Shown here: positions 18,401-27,149 of the stretch, in pieces
Layout: every line of letters begins with the position of its first letter
Numbering within the stretch: the stretch's first letter is position 1
Assembly: GCA_013139635.1 (NCBI GenBank)
Contig: WTAL01000121.1
Coordinates: forward strand, 1-44,680
Reading direction: 5' to 3'
Origin: Paracoccaceae bacterium
Lineage (GTDB): Bacteria; Pseudomonadota; Alphaproteobacteria; Rhodobacterales; Rhodobacteraceae
DNA: 44,680 nucleotides
Translations under genes and position numbers: made by a program
Notes under the pieces: generated by a model
Seen by the model: only the letters and a program-made list of their open reading frames with translations
The model's database searches: none
Told to the model about the DNA's origin: nothing

Positions 18401-18688
18401 GCTTTCTCCTAGTGCTTTGAGCGCGGCACGCAGGGGCGCATCCGGCATCATCGCCCATTCACCGAGCTGCTTAAACAATCGGTTTTGCATTTCAGCGGCA
18501 GCGGCTTTGGTGAAGGTCAGGCACAGTATCCGCCCGGGCGGCGTGCCATTTAGCAACAACCGTGCCACGCGGTTGGTCAGCACCCGTGTTTTCCCCGAGC
18601 CAGCATTGGCTGATACCCAAGCCGAGCGCGCGGGCCATGCTGCGGCTATTTGCGCCTCGGTTGCCTCGGCTTTGCGCGCTTCACTCAT
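15428..18688 (-). CDS. addA: Double-strand break repair helicase AddA (alphaproteobacterial type)
   Basis: SAWVSANAGSGKTRVLTNRVARLLL, HILVDEAQDTSPLQWDIVKALAEE, VVGDEKQSIFSFQGADP, IMTVHGAKGLEAPIVILP, C-terminal nuclease ILAVDFKSN. Confidence 0.95.
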   Translation of the reverse strand: MSEARKAEATEAQIAAAWPARSAWVSANAGSGKTRVLTNRVARLLLNGTPPGRILCLTFTKAAAAEMQNRLFKQLGEWAMMPDAPLRAALKALGESDLPEAQLLHARSLFARALETPGGLKIQTIHAFCESLLHRFPLEAQVSPDFELLDERGAKALRAGVLDEMALEMPEDFAGFIEKAGEPEGFLHDILKHQELFEHAFYEDAAAEALGAEPNVTEEILLARVLQGFDDQTLDAFINALIRGGGVKDGNAAEQLVASRKNPAKTALDMLTLGFLRKDKQPLSTRGFPVAAAKKVFPTAQELMQTLIERVYAAHQSRLALAALDKARVLHGFAAGFLARYNTHKSARAVLEFEDLIRKADALLRDSDMAQWVLYRLDGGIDHILVDEAQDTSPLQWDIVKALAEEIYAAEGETPRTVFVVGDEKQSIFSFQGADPHEFARVKSLLHKRLEAVETPMFEGELQYSFRSAPPILNLVDQVFSGDARGGVVGDIRHGAVDEALPGRVELWPFYEKTPAEETLPWDAPVDALPPSDPMLLLAEDVAARVAEIIASKVVLPGKKRPVQAGDFLILVQARGDLFKALLKELKAAGVPVAGADRLKVAEELAVKDLLALLQFAANPQDDLALACALRSPLCGVSEAALFTLAHGRKGRLWDAVKPDEMLSDILDHVDYSRPFELLQRILIHHNGREKLLARLGPEAEEGVDELLRQALEYERNEAPSLTGFLNWVKADELEVKRQFNNEDNLLRIMTVHGAKGLEAPIVILPQTVKKANNKGQAVLALDSGLAACGGAVAELPSALAEVRQAQQTLQTEEKMRLLYVALTRAESWLIMAGSGDRKRVPENWYDPVAEALGALGAETRENERLVLENNWQLDAGKSVKPLETNTELPDWLSQPAPKVIKPPRPISPSGLGGDHTIEGAKPEPDALLRGTQIHTLLEHLVNVPTSDRKATAHRLLETPLAGVVQEALAVLEAPALAAVFAANTLREVPVSATLPEIGLISGRIDALILGDTILAVDFKSNPQVPETPEGIPEGFLRQMAAYGAALALVYPDREIKTAILWTATQSLMDVPAQLRDAALKRAAGG

Positions 18689-21579
18689 GAGAAAACCTCC
18701 GCAACGGGGGCTTCATCATCGGGCCACTCGCCGCGCCGCGCAAGGTGGTCATAATGGCTATCAAACCGGATAAGTTCGGGCCGCAAGCGCGCGGCATAGC
18801 CTTTTTCAGGCGCTTGATATTCATCCAAAAACCCAACAACCCGCCGCCAGACATCCACCATCGCCGGATCATCGCCCTCAAAGCGGATCACGCCGGTTTT
18901 GCTACCCAAATATATCAGCTCCAAAGCGCCGACATGCAGGGCATTCAGGCCTTCATAGCCCTGCGCTTCGGCAATCGCGCCCTCTAGCGGCAGCTGCACA
19001 TTAAAGGCCTTAATGGACTTGGCGGAATCAGGGTTTCCGGCCTTATAATCATAGATCATCGCCGTGCCGCCCGCGCCAATGTCTATGCGGTCAGCCTTGC
19101 CCGTCAGGGTTACATCAAAGGCTTTGCCCTTCACCACCCGCGCGCCGGTAATTTCCAGCGCAAAGGGCTGGCCCGCACGCCGCCGCTCGGCCTCAGTCTC
19201 AAGAAAAAACCCTTTGGCGCGCTTTAAATGGTGCCGCCATTTGGCCCTGACGGAGGGCCACGGGACCGCTTCCAGCGCGGCCTCCATACAGTCTTCATAA
19301 TGGCGTTCAGGGTCTAAGGGCAGCCCGTCCATGCTGGCCGCCACAAAGCGCTCCAGCGTGTCATGCACCACATTTCCGCGCATCAAAGCATCGGGTTCGG
19401 GCACCAACGGGTCTAGCGGGTAAAGCTTTAGCACATGGCTGGCATATATCGCATATGGGTCACGGATCAGGGTTTCTATGCGGGTTACCGAGAGCTTTTT
19501 GGGGCGCGCTTTAAGCGGCGGCGCGGGGCAAGGGCGCTTGGCGGGTGCGGGGGCGTTTTCGGGGCGGTCTAGCGTGGCGGCCAGCGCCAAAAGCGCATTG
19601 CCGCGGGATTCCATTTCAGCCAGCACCTTATGGCCACCTTCCATGCCGCCGAGCAGGTTTTGCAGCCGCATCACCCAGCGCGCGGCCACGCTCGGGGCCT
19701 CGCCCTCTCGCACGGCACGCGAAATTAGCACCTCGCCCGCCCCCAAGGCCTGCTGAAAATCATGTGCCGAAAGGCCGATTTGCCGCTCGGGGAGCATAAG
19801 CCCCGCCTGCCGCCGCATATCGCGGTTTAGCCACGGGTCATGCCCTGAAATCTTGGGCCAAACGCCCTCGTTTAGCCCTGCCACAATGACGAGGTCCACG
19901 CTTTGCACCCGCGCCTCCAACGTACCCCAGATGGCAATATCAGGATGGGCTTGAAGCGGGTCGTCGCGCACTTCAATTTGCTCTAGCACAGTGGCAAAAA
20001 GCGCGCGATATTGCGCTGCATTATAGAGCGCCTCATGGCCCTCCCCGAGGGCAAGCGTATCAAAAACCTTGATAACCTCTTTGCCCGCTTCCTTTTCCCA
20101 CAGGCCCGCGCCCGCAAGGGATTCAGCGGTTTGGCGGTGCAAATCGGCCCAGTCTTTTAAAGCGCACGGGTTGGGGGCTTCAACCGACGCAAGCGCAGCT
20201 TGCAGCCCTATGAGCCACGCCTCAGCGCCTTCAATCTTGGCCGCCCAATCCGAAAACCCGTTTAAATCCAGCGCAGGCGGCCCGCCGCGAAGGGCTTCAG
20301 ACTCAAACCGCCGCGTAAGCCCAATATGTGCCAAGCGGTCTTGGCCACAAAGCGGATGCTTGAGGATTTCCAGCAGGTTAACCGGCGAAAGCGGATGCCC
20401 TAAACTCGCGGCAACCATGCGCAGGAAAACCCCCGGTGCGGTGAGCTTTCCGGGGTGGCCAGCGCTATCATCTGGTGCAATGCCCCAGCGGCTAAGCTCG
20501 GCGCTTACCCGGCGGGTGAGGTTACGGTCGGGCGTTACCAGCGCGGCTTTTTGCCCTTCGGCAATGGCTTGGCGCAGGCGCAGGGCAATGGCTATGGCCT
20601 CCGCGCGCGCATCGGGGGCGTTTAGCAGGCTGACATTGGCCATAGCGGCCAGCAATTGCGGGGCCAGTTTGGGGGCCTCGCTTAGCCAATGAGGGGTTAC
20701 GGGGGCAGGGCGCAGGGCCAGCGAAACGGTGGCGTTGCGGGCGGCGTTTTGCACGGGCATCTCGTGCCAGTGTGGCACATCGGCCGGATCAAAGCCGATA
20801 TGGGCTGAAAGCTCGGCAAAGCCAAATTGCGGGTGCTCTTCCCCCAATTGAGGCCAAAGGTCAGGCGGTGTGGTATAATCATACCCCGGAAGCACAATGG
20901 CCCCTTGTCGCAGGCTCGCCACTGCCGCCATCAGCTCGGCGGTGACCGTGCGCGAACCGGTAGAGCCAGCGATGATAACCGGCCCCTTTGGAGGCGTGGT
21001 TTCCCATTCAGCCACCAGTGCTTTTACCGCAGCTTTCAAGCGGGCCTCACCACCGCTAAGCACGTGCGCGGGCAAGCCTGCTTCAAAGCGGTTGAGAATA
21101 TCAAGAAAGGCAAGATTGCGCGCCCAATGGCTGGAAAGCCCTTGTACATCAATCTGTTGCAGGTCGGCGAGTGTTATGCCCGCGCCCGCCATTTCGTCTT
21201 GCAAATCGGCAAGGGAGTCCGCCAACCCAAACATCGCCGCTTTTGGCCCGAGTTCTGGTTGGGCTTCCAGAAAGGCGCCCACAAGGTCTGCCAAGGCCAG
21301 ATGCCGCTCAAACTGTGCTTTGGCGGCGGGGGCATTTGGGCCGTTTGCGAGGTCTGATATCACCCTGATTTCGGGCAGCAAGCACGCGCCCCCCCCTGTT
21401 AAAATCTCCTGCAACCGCCGCTGGGCGCGCCGCGTATTTACCAGCACCGTAACCTGCGCCCAAGCTTCGGGGGTGGCCCCGACTAGCCGTGCCTGAAGGC
21501 CTGCAATAAAGGCTTGCGAAAAATCACAGCCCACGGGCAGGGCAAAAACACGGGGTGAGGATTGTGGGGAAAACAGCAT
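18685..21579 (-). CDS. addB: Double-strand break repair protein AddB
   Basis: Adjacent and overlapping addA; C-terminal PD-(D/E)XK region VTRIETLIRDPYAIYASHVLKLYPLDPLV...MIYDYKAGNP; VVIVAGLNEGVWP-like motif. Confidence 0.93.
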   Translation of the reverse strand: MLFSPQSSPRVFALPVGCDFSQAFIAGLQARLVGATPEAWAQVTVLVNTRRAQRRLQEILTGGGACLLPEIRVISDLANGPNAPAAKAQFERHLALADLVGAFLEAQPELGPKAAMFGLADSLADLQDEMAGAGITLADLQQIDVQGLSSHWARNLAFLDILNRFEAGLPAHVLSGGEARLKAAVKALVAEWETTPPKGPVIIAGSTGSRTVTAELMAAVASLRQGAIVLPGYDYTTPPDLWPQLGEEHPQFGFAELSAHIGFDPADVPHWHEMPVQNAARNATVSLALRPAPVTPHWLSEAPKLAPQLLAAMANVSLLNAPDARAEAIAIALRLRQAIAEGQKAALVTPDRNLTRRVSAELSRWGIAPDDSAGHPGKLTAPGVFLRMVAASLGHPLSPVNLLEILKHPLCGQDRLAHIGLTRRFESEALRGGPPALDLNGFSDWAAKIEGAEAWLIGLQAALASVEAPNPCALKDWADLHRQTAESLAGAGLWEKEAGKEVIKVFDTLALGEGHEALYNAAQYRALFATVLEQIEVRDDPLQAHPDIAIWGTLEARVQSVDLVIVAGLNEGVWPKISGHDPWLNRDMRRQAGLMLPERQIGLSAHDFQQALGAGEVLISRAVREGEAPSVAARWVMRLQNLLGGMEGGHKVLAEMESRGNALLALAATLDRPENAPAPAKRPCPAPPLKARPKKLSVTRIETLIRDPYAIYASHVLKLYPLDPLVPEPDALMRGNVVHDTLERFVAASMDGLPLDPERHYEDCMEAALEAVPWPSVRAKWRHHLKRAKGFFLETEAERRRAGQPFALEITGARVVKGKAFDVTLTGKADRIDIGAGGTAMIYDYKAGNPDSAKSIKAFNVQLPLEGAIAEAQGYEGLNALHVGALELIYLGSKTGVIRFEGDDPAMVDVWRRVVGFLDEYQAPEKGYAARLRPELIRFDSHYDHLARRGEWPDDEAPVAEVFS

Positions 21580-21659
21580 AAGGCGCCCTTAAGTTAGCAA
21601 GCAAGAGTGTGGACTGCGCCATGCGATGATGCAACGGCAAATTGCAGGGCTCAGGGCGG

Positions 21660-22736
21660 CTACTCTTGCGCAGATAGGATGGTTATGACATTGACCAAAG
21701 TATCAATGCGCTGCTGGCTGCTTTGTGAGGTCAACGACACGTTTGCATCGGTTTGTGCCGCGATGGATGCCTCCATCCAGCCCTGCGCTCGGGCCATATC
21801 CTGGGCATCAATGAGGCCTAAGCCAAGGGCGATGTGGTAGCCGGTTAGTTCAATAAAAATGGGGTCTTTCAGTCCGGAAAGCACCAGCAAGGAGGCCAGA
21901 GCCGCCTCGGGGTCATCATGCCGATAGGCCACGCCAAGGCAGGTTTGCGCTTGCCGAAAAAGCTTTTCTCTGGAAGCGCCCGAGCGCCTGAACCATAGGT
22001 CCATATCCGAAATCAGTGCCGCTGCTGGCTGAGCAGCCACCAGCGTAATTTGCGGCTGAATTTCAGTGGTGAAGTTCTGGCATTCGCCAATAACCGGCTC
22101 GATTGATGTGGTGGTCAGAGAGGTTTCCAGCAGGAAATCACTTTGCTCTATGGCCAGTTGCCGAAGATTGCAAAACTGGGCTTTTACAAGGTCCAGCGGG
22201 CCATTTGCGCCGATGTTAATGCAAAGAGAGCGCATAGAAAGCGGGGCTTCGGGGGCGGCCTCTTCTACGGTGTCTGGAGCTTCGGGTTCCTCGTCAGCAC
22301 GTGCTTTTAGCAGGTCCTGCACCGAGACAAGGCCAAGGGAAATTTTGAGCGCCAAAGCCTCGTCTTCGGTGTTGATCCCGTTAAAGGTTGAAAGCAAAAA
22401 CAAGCGCTCTTCACGGGTGAGATTGCCGGTGGCTTCATAATCCATAAAGGTTTGAAAATCGCTGATCGCCGCGCGGGATTTCCGACCAAGGATGCCGTCA
22501 ACACTCCCGGTATCAAAGCCAAAGAAATTTAGCGCCGATTGCACGGCACGGTTGGTGCGGCGCTGAGCAGAGTTTGCGGCCTGCTGGGCGCGGTTATTTT
22601 GGTTATTGCCAAACAACCCACTTAAAAACCCGCCTTGCCGTTGGGCAAATGCCGGCTCGACACTGGCCATTCCCAGCGAAAACGCTGCCACAAAAACCCA
22701 TTTCCAATACAGCACGCGCAGCGGCTCTCTCCTCAT
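21660..22736 (-). CDS. Exported peptidoglycan-binding domain protein
   Basis: Signal peptide, then NRAVQSALNFFGFDTGSVDGILGRKSRAAISDFQTFMDYEATGNLT (PG_binding_1-like). Start chosen at MRREPLR. Confidence 0.75.
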   Translation of the reverse strand: MRREPLRVLYWKWVFVAAFSLGMASVEPAFAQRQGGFLSGLFGNNQNNRAQQAANSAQRRTNRAVQSALNFFGFDTGSVDGILGRKSRAAISDFQTFMDYEATGNLTREERLFLLSTFNGINTEDEALALKISLGLVSVQDLLKARADEEPEAPDTVEEAAPEAPLSMRSLCINIGANGPLDLVKAQFCNLRQLAIEQSDFLLETSLTTTSIEPVIGECQNFTTEIQPQITLVAAQPAAALISDMDLWFRRSGASREKLFRQAQTCLGVAYRHDDPEAALASLLVLSGLKDPIFIELTGYHIALGLGLIDAQDMARAQGWMEASIAAQTDANVSLTSQSSQQRIDTLVNVITILSAQE

Positions 22737-22816
22737 ACAATACCCGCACCGCAAGAATCGGTGTGAGATGATAAAACCAAGATAGGATACTTCAACTCTT
22801 GAAAATTCGCTACTGT

Positions 22817-24220
22817 TCAATAATCAAAATACGGGTTGTCCCCCAGCGGTGCCCGGGCTTGGGCCAGCGTGATTTCCAGCGTTGCACGGTCCCAGACCAC
22901 CTCAACAATCGCGCCGGTAGGGCGGGCTTTTTCGATAGAAACATCGCTTTCGTCCCACTCGGAGCCATTGGCAAAGGTCAGCTGTGCCCCCGTGCGCTCT
23001 AGCAAGGTTTTGGCGATAAAAAGCCCAAGCCCCATGCCTTCATAGCCCGGGCGGTTTGGGTCCACATGGCCACGTTTACGCATAAACGGGTCTCCGATGC
23101 GGCCAATTATGTGGGAGGGATAGCCGGGGCCGTCATCCCCCACATGCACTTTTAGGTGGGCTTTATCCCAGTCAATATCCACCCAAACCGTGGTGGCCGA
23201 AAAATCAACCGCGTTTTGGATGAGGTTACGAAGGCCGTGGATAATCTCGGATTGCCGCGCGACCAGCATATGGTCCGCCCCCGGGCCATCATTTATCCGG
23301 CCATTTATGCGCGGCACAATGCGCTTGCCACGGTCCAGATGTGGCTCCATCGCTTCTTGCACCAGCGCTGAAATCGGGGTGATTTGCATCAGGGTATCGT
23401 CTTTTCCCGTGCGCCCCATTTCGTGCAAAATATCGCGGCAGCGGTTGGCTTGCTCACGGATGAGTTCCACGTCTTCCAGCAGCTCTGGCTGGTCTTTCAG
23501 CTCATCCGCCAGCTCTGTGCTGACCATTTTGATGGTGGCCAAGGGCGTGCCAAGCTCGTGAGCAGCGGCGGCAACCACCCCCCCAAGGGCGGTGAGCCGT
23601 TGCTCGCGGCCAAGGGCAGTTTGGGTCGCCGCCAGCGCTTGTGACATGGAAAAAACCTCGACCATTATCCTACGGGAATACAGCGCCAAGAAACCGACCG
23701 ATGTAATGAGCGCGACCCAAAAGCCATCAATCATTATGGCGGGCACCTGCAAAACCTCGCCATTCAGAAGCTTCATCGGCGAGGGGTAAATATGCAAGGC
23801 TGAAAGCAGCCCCACAGCCACAAGGCCAAGCAGGAGGGTTGCGCGCAGGTTAAGCGCGGTTGAGGCCATAACTACGGGCGTAAGCAAAAGCACAGCAAAC
23901 GGGTTCATTAACCCGCCAGTAAGGGCCAAAAGCGCTGCCAGTTGCGTGAGGTCAAAGAGCAGGGTTAGCAAAGCTGCCCGCTCGCTTAGTCTGCGGTTTT
24001 CGGGGAAAACCACCGTTGCCACAATGTTAAAAGCCACCGCGAGGCCAATGACCGTGGCCGCGAGGTCTACTCTGATATCAACATGTAATACCGCAACCGC
24101 GACCCAAAGCGCTGTGGCCTGTCCGGCAATGGTCATCCAGCGCAGCATGACCAGCGTGCGCAGCCGCACCCAGCTAAAGCGCGCCTCGTGGGAGAGAATA
24201 TTTGGGATTGGTTCTGCCAT
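22817..24220 (-). CDS. regB: Redox sensor histidine kinase RegB/PrrB/ActS
   Basis: Multi-TM N-terminus with GGLMNPFAVLLLTPV; HELGTPLATIKMVSTEL H-box; EQANRCRDILHEMGR with the conserved redox Cys; GDDGPGYP and GMGLGLFIAKTLLERTGA. Confidence 0.92.
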   Translation of the reverse strand: MAEPIPNILSHEARFSWVRLRTLVMLRWMTIAGQATALWVAVAVLHVDIRVDLAATVIGLAVAFNIVATVVFPENRRLSERAALLTLLFDLTQLAALLALTGGLMNPFAVLLLTPVVMASTALNLRATLLLGLVAVGLLSALHIYPSPMKLLNGEVLQVPAIMIDGFWVALITSVGFLALYSRRIMVEVFSMSQALAATQTALGREQRLTALGGVVAAAAHELGTPLATIKMVSTELADELKDQPELLEDVELIREQANRCRDILHEMGRTGKDDTLMQITPISALVQEAMEPHLDRGKRIVPRINGRINDGPGADHMLVARQSEIIHGLRNLIQNAVDFSATTVWVDIDWDKAHLKVHVGDDGPGYPSHIIGRIGDPFMRKRGHVDPNRPGYEGMGLGLFIAKTLLERTGAQLTFANGSEWDESDVSIEKARPTGAIVEVVWDRATLEITLAQARAPLGDNPYFDY

Positions 24221-24328
24221 GCTTATGCTTAGCACGCCTATGGTCAAAAGCAACCAAGCTCTCGGCTTGAACCTGCGGGTAAAGCCCGCCTATATAAGGC
24301 CACTATTAATGCTTTAAGGGAGGTCTCT

Positions 24329-24808
24329 TTGGTAGACAGGTTTGCTCCAGATGGGTTTTGTTGGCTGCACGTCGGGCGGCTGGGCGGCATGCCTAAGCCC
24401 GATAAAAAGGCCCTAAAGGCTCTTGGCCAGCTGCATATTCGGCTACTTGTCTCCCTAACGCAGGAATGGCAGCCAGACGCGGCGTTAGTCAAAAGCTATG
24501 GCATCGAGTCGCTCTATGCACCTATCCCCGACTTTCAGCCGCCAAGCCTAGAGCAGGCCGCACAAATTTGCCGTGAGGTCTCCGCCTATACCGCGCGCGG
24601 TGAGGCGGTGGTGTTTCATTGCCGCGCTGGCAAGGGCCGCACAGGCACACTGCTGGCCGCCATGCAGATTTGGGCGGGTAATACGGCGGCAGAGGCCATT
24701 GCCGAAACCCGCGCGCGCAATGGTTCGTGGATTGAAACCCAAGGGCAGCTGGATTTTCTTGAGGCCTTTGCCGCAGGCACGGGCAGAGAAGCAAGTTCTA
24801 AGGGGTAA
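24329..24808 (+). CDS. Dual-specificity/tyrosine phosphatase family protein
   Basis: P-loop VVFHCRAGKGRTGTLLAAMQIW; TTG start behind a strong AAGGGAGG SD. Confidence 0.85.
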   Translation: MVDRFAPDGFCWLHVGRLGGMPKPDKKALKALGQLHIRLLVSLTQEWQPDAALVKSYGIESLYAPIPDFQPPSLEQAAQICREVSAYTARGEAVVFHCRAGKGRTGTLLAAMQIWAGNTAAEAIAETRARNGSWIETQGQLDFLEAFAAGTGREASSKG

Positions 24809-24851
24809 ATGGTTGCCCTTTTTGTCGGCCAAGCCGGATTCGATCCGTTAG

Positions 24852-24886
24852 CTCAAGAGATACTGAATATATATTCAGAACTTGAG
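24852..24886. repeat. Nested inverted repeat / 16-bp perfect palindrome at a convergent gene end
   Basis: CTCAAG-agata-CTGAATATATATTCAG-aa-CTTGAG; the core (24863-24878) is perfectly self-complementary and contains the S41 gene stop codon. Confidence 0.6.
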
Positions 24887-26182
24887 GGCATGAGCGATAG
24901 CGGCCTCAAGCACAACATCGGCGCCTTGAACAAGGGCCTGTGCATCCGTTTCGATACGAATATCAGGCGGGAGGCCACGGCCCTCGAAGGCGCTGCCATC
25001 AGGTGTGCGGTAGTCTTGGTTGCTCAGGCCAAAGTGCCACCCATTGGGAAGCGTTGTGTCCAGTATATCCGATAGCCGCCCGCCCGTGTTTTCCCCCATC
25101 ACGATCACCTGTGGCATCTCACGCAAAGCCATCGTAAAAATCTCGGCCGCGCTGCTGGTTAAATCACTGGTGAGAAGAATAATCGGCTGATCAAGCCGTG
25201 GAGTCAGCGGCTGAACCGTCGCCTCAATAGCCTCCGTCCAGCCACCTCCCATGCGGGTACGTTTGCGCAGCGCCAAAACGGGCGTGTCTGTTAAGTGGCC
25301 AGCAAATGCAAATGCGGTCGCATCGTCTCCGCCTGGGTTATAGCGAACGTCGATGATAATAGCATCCGCATCCGCAAGCGCAGCCGCAACGCGCGCGAAG
25401 CTTTCCCGCGCCAACGAGGTGCTCAGTTGATTGAAGCCGGGTTGTGTGCTCATCCGTGTGATCAAGAGATAGCCGATGCCATCCTCCCTGATACCATATT
25501 CGAGACCTGTGTTCTCTATTGGCGTCAGCGTAATACCGATGTTATCGCGCGCGATTTGAGTAAGCGCGCTCCGTTTTAGGGCTGGCTCGGGCATCCATTC
25601 CGGAGCAAATCGGGGCGAGAAGTATCCGTGTTCATCGGTAATCAGCTGCAAATGGCCGTCGTCCAAACCGGTGAGGGCTGTCTTGATAGCTTCATAAAGC
25701 TCGGTATCCGTTGCTGTATTCTCAGGCGCAAGGGCTCGGCGCTCGTTCCAGTTCACGCCGTGCAGCTCGAAAAAGGGGTAGTGCTCATTCATCGTTGCCC
25801 ACATGGCACCGAAGGTAAGTGCGGGTGTGTCTTTAATCGGATTATTGCAGGCCTCGGGCAGGGTATCTGCCCGTGCATAAATCGCAGGGGCAAGGTAGCC
25901 ATCAATATGTAACGCTAGCTGGTCGTTTTCAACTTCGATCCACGCGCTTTCTATGGCTTTCACCAGTGCCATGTGGGCTGGGAAAGACATGGTTGGCACG
26001 CAACCCGCTGCTGTCTGGTGGTAAATATTTGCGCGAAAATAACCTAGAGACAAGACACGACCATTGGCTTCGTGCACCCAGACACCGCGCTCAGCGCTGT
26101 TGGGCATAAAGACCAGCCACGACACAGCAAAACCCACGAATACAACGATAAACACACCCACAACCCATTTTAATACGCGCAT
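24875..26182 (-). CDS. S41 family peptidase (membrane-anchored/exported)
   Basis: ADAIIIDVRYNPGGDDATAFAFAGHLTD, ILLTSDLTSSAAEIFTMALREMPQVIVMGENTGGRLSD. Start chosen at MRVLKWVVG. Confidence 0.87.
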   Translation of the reverse strand: MRVLKWVVGVFIVVFVGFAVSWLVFMPNSAERGVWVHEANGRVLSLGYFRANIYHQTAAGCVPTMSFPAHMALVKAIESAWIEVENDQLALHIDGYLAPAIYARADTLPEACNNPIKDTPALTFGAMWATMNEHYPFFELHGVNWNERRALAPENTATDTELYEAIKTALTGLDDGHLQLITDEHGYFSPRFAPEWMPEPALKRSALTQIARDNIGITLTPIENTGLEYGIREDGIGYLLITRMSTQPGFNQLSTSLARESFARVAAALADADAIIIDVRYNPGGDDATAFAFAGHLTDTPVLALRKRTRMGGGWTEAIEATVQPLTPRLDQPIILLTSDLTSSAAEIFTMALREMPQVIVMGENTGGRLSDILDTTLPNGWHFGLSNQDYRTPDGSAFEGRGLPPDIRIETDAQALVQGADVVLEAAIAHALKF

Positions 26183-26247
26183 AGTATACTCCTTAGCAGC
26201 CAAAATTTCGTAGGGTGGCGCGGCGGTCCGCGCTCAGGCATTTTCCG

Positions 26248-26463
26248 TCATCCCCCACTGGTTTCGTCGTCATACTCCAAAATATCTCCGGGCTGGCAGT
26301 CCAATTCGTGGCAGAGCTTTGCCAGAGTCTGGAACCGGACGCCCTTCACATGGCCGCGCTTAAGCAGGGACAAGTTTGCCTCGGTAATGCCAATACGCGC
26401 GGCTAATTCCTTCGAGCTGAACTTGCGCCGCGCGATCATCACGTCAAGCCGGACAACAATGCC
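26248..26463 (-). CDS. XRE/Cro-family HTH regulator (YozG-like)
   Basis: VRLDVMIARRKFSSKELAARIGITEANLSLLKRGHVKGVRFQTLAKLCHELDCQPGDILEY; overlaps or abuts the DUF2975 gene. Confidence 0.88.
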   Translation of the reverse strand, partial: GIVVRLDVMIARRKFSSKELAARIGITEANLSLLKRGHVKGVRFQTLAKLCHELDCQPGDILEYDDETSGG

Positions 26464-26465
26464 CA

Positions 26466-27011
26466 TCAGACGAACCGCGCGTTTTCTGCCGCGATGCCTC
26501 TGGCCATGTCCCAGACATGCCCAAGAGCCCAAAGCAGCGTGCCGAACAGAATGGTGAGGACGCCGTTGCTTGAAAGGGCGAATGTGAAAATCCGCGTACC
26601 TGGTGCGTTGTTTAGGGTCAGGATGAGGCCCAGAAGGGTTGGCACCACAAGCCCGAGAACGCCGGCGATGATCAGCCAGCGGCCCGCAATGGCGAGGCTG
26701 CGGGGCTGACGGGGGCCAAACCAGTCACTCTGTGCGAAACCAGTAAAACAGGCGGCAACCCCAAAGAGCGCACGCGCAAGTGCAAGCGCGGGAAGCAGGC
26801 TGAGCGCCATAGCGGCAGCCAATTGGGCTATCGACAGCGTGTGATCAGGCGGGAACAACAGTGCCCCAAGTGCGGCAACCCGAGCGTCGCCAGTATACCA
26901 CGACAAAAGCAGCAGGCCAGGAATAGCAAGCCCCATTGCCCAACACGCCCATGCGGCCAGTTTCGCGCGGCTTTGCAGGCGCTTATTGTTGAATGAAATA
27001 TCGTGGTCCAT
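26466..27011 (-). CDS. DUF2975 domain membrane protein
   Basis: 4-TM protein adjacent to a small XRE regulator, the usual DUF2975/YozG arrangement; ALARALFGVAACFTGFAQ. Confidence 0.7.
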   Translation of the reverse strand: MDHDISFNNKRLQSRAKLAAWACWAMGLAIPGLLLLSWYTGDARVAALGALLFPPDHTLSIAQLAAAMALSLLPALALARALFGVAACFTGFAQSDWFGPRQPRSLAIAGRWLIIAGVLGLVVPTLLGLILTLNNAPGTRIFTFALSSNGVLTILFGTLLWALGHVWDMARGIAAENARFV

Positions 27012-27050
27012 GTTGTGCCCCTTGTAAGTTTGCTCCTTATAGATAATACA

Positions 27051-27088
27051 TTTCTGTAAAACAATAACGAATCACTTATTAACAGAAA
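27051..27088. promoter_or_regulatory. Inverted repeat TTTCTGT...ACAGAAA in the divergent DUF2975/serine hydrolase intergenic region
   Basis: Arms at 27051-27057 and 27082-27088 (25-bp spacer). Confidence 0.4.
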
Positions 27089-27149
27089 CTAATATCCACT
27101 GTACTGATCTAAATTCTACGGCTGCGCAAAGCCAAAAAAGGGGTTCCCC

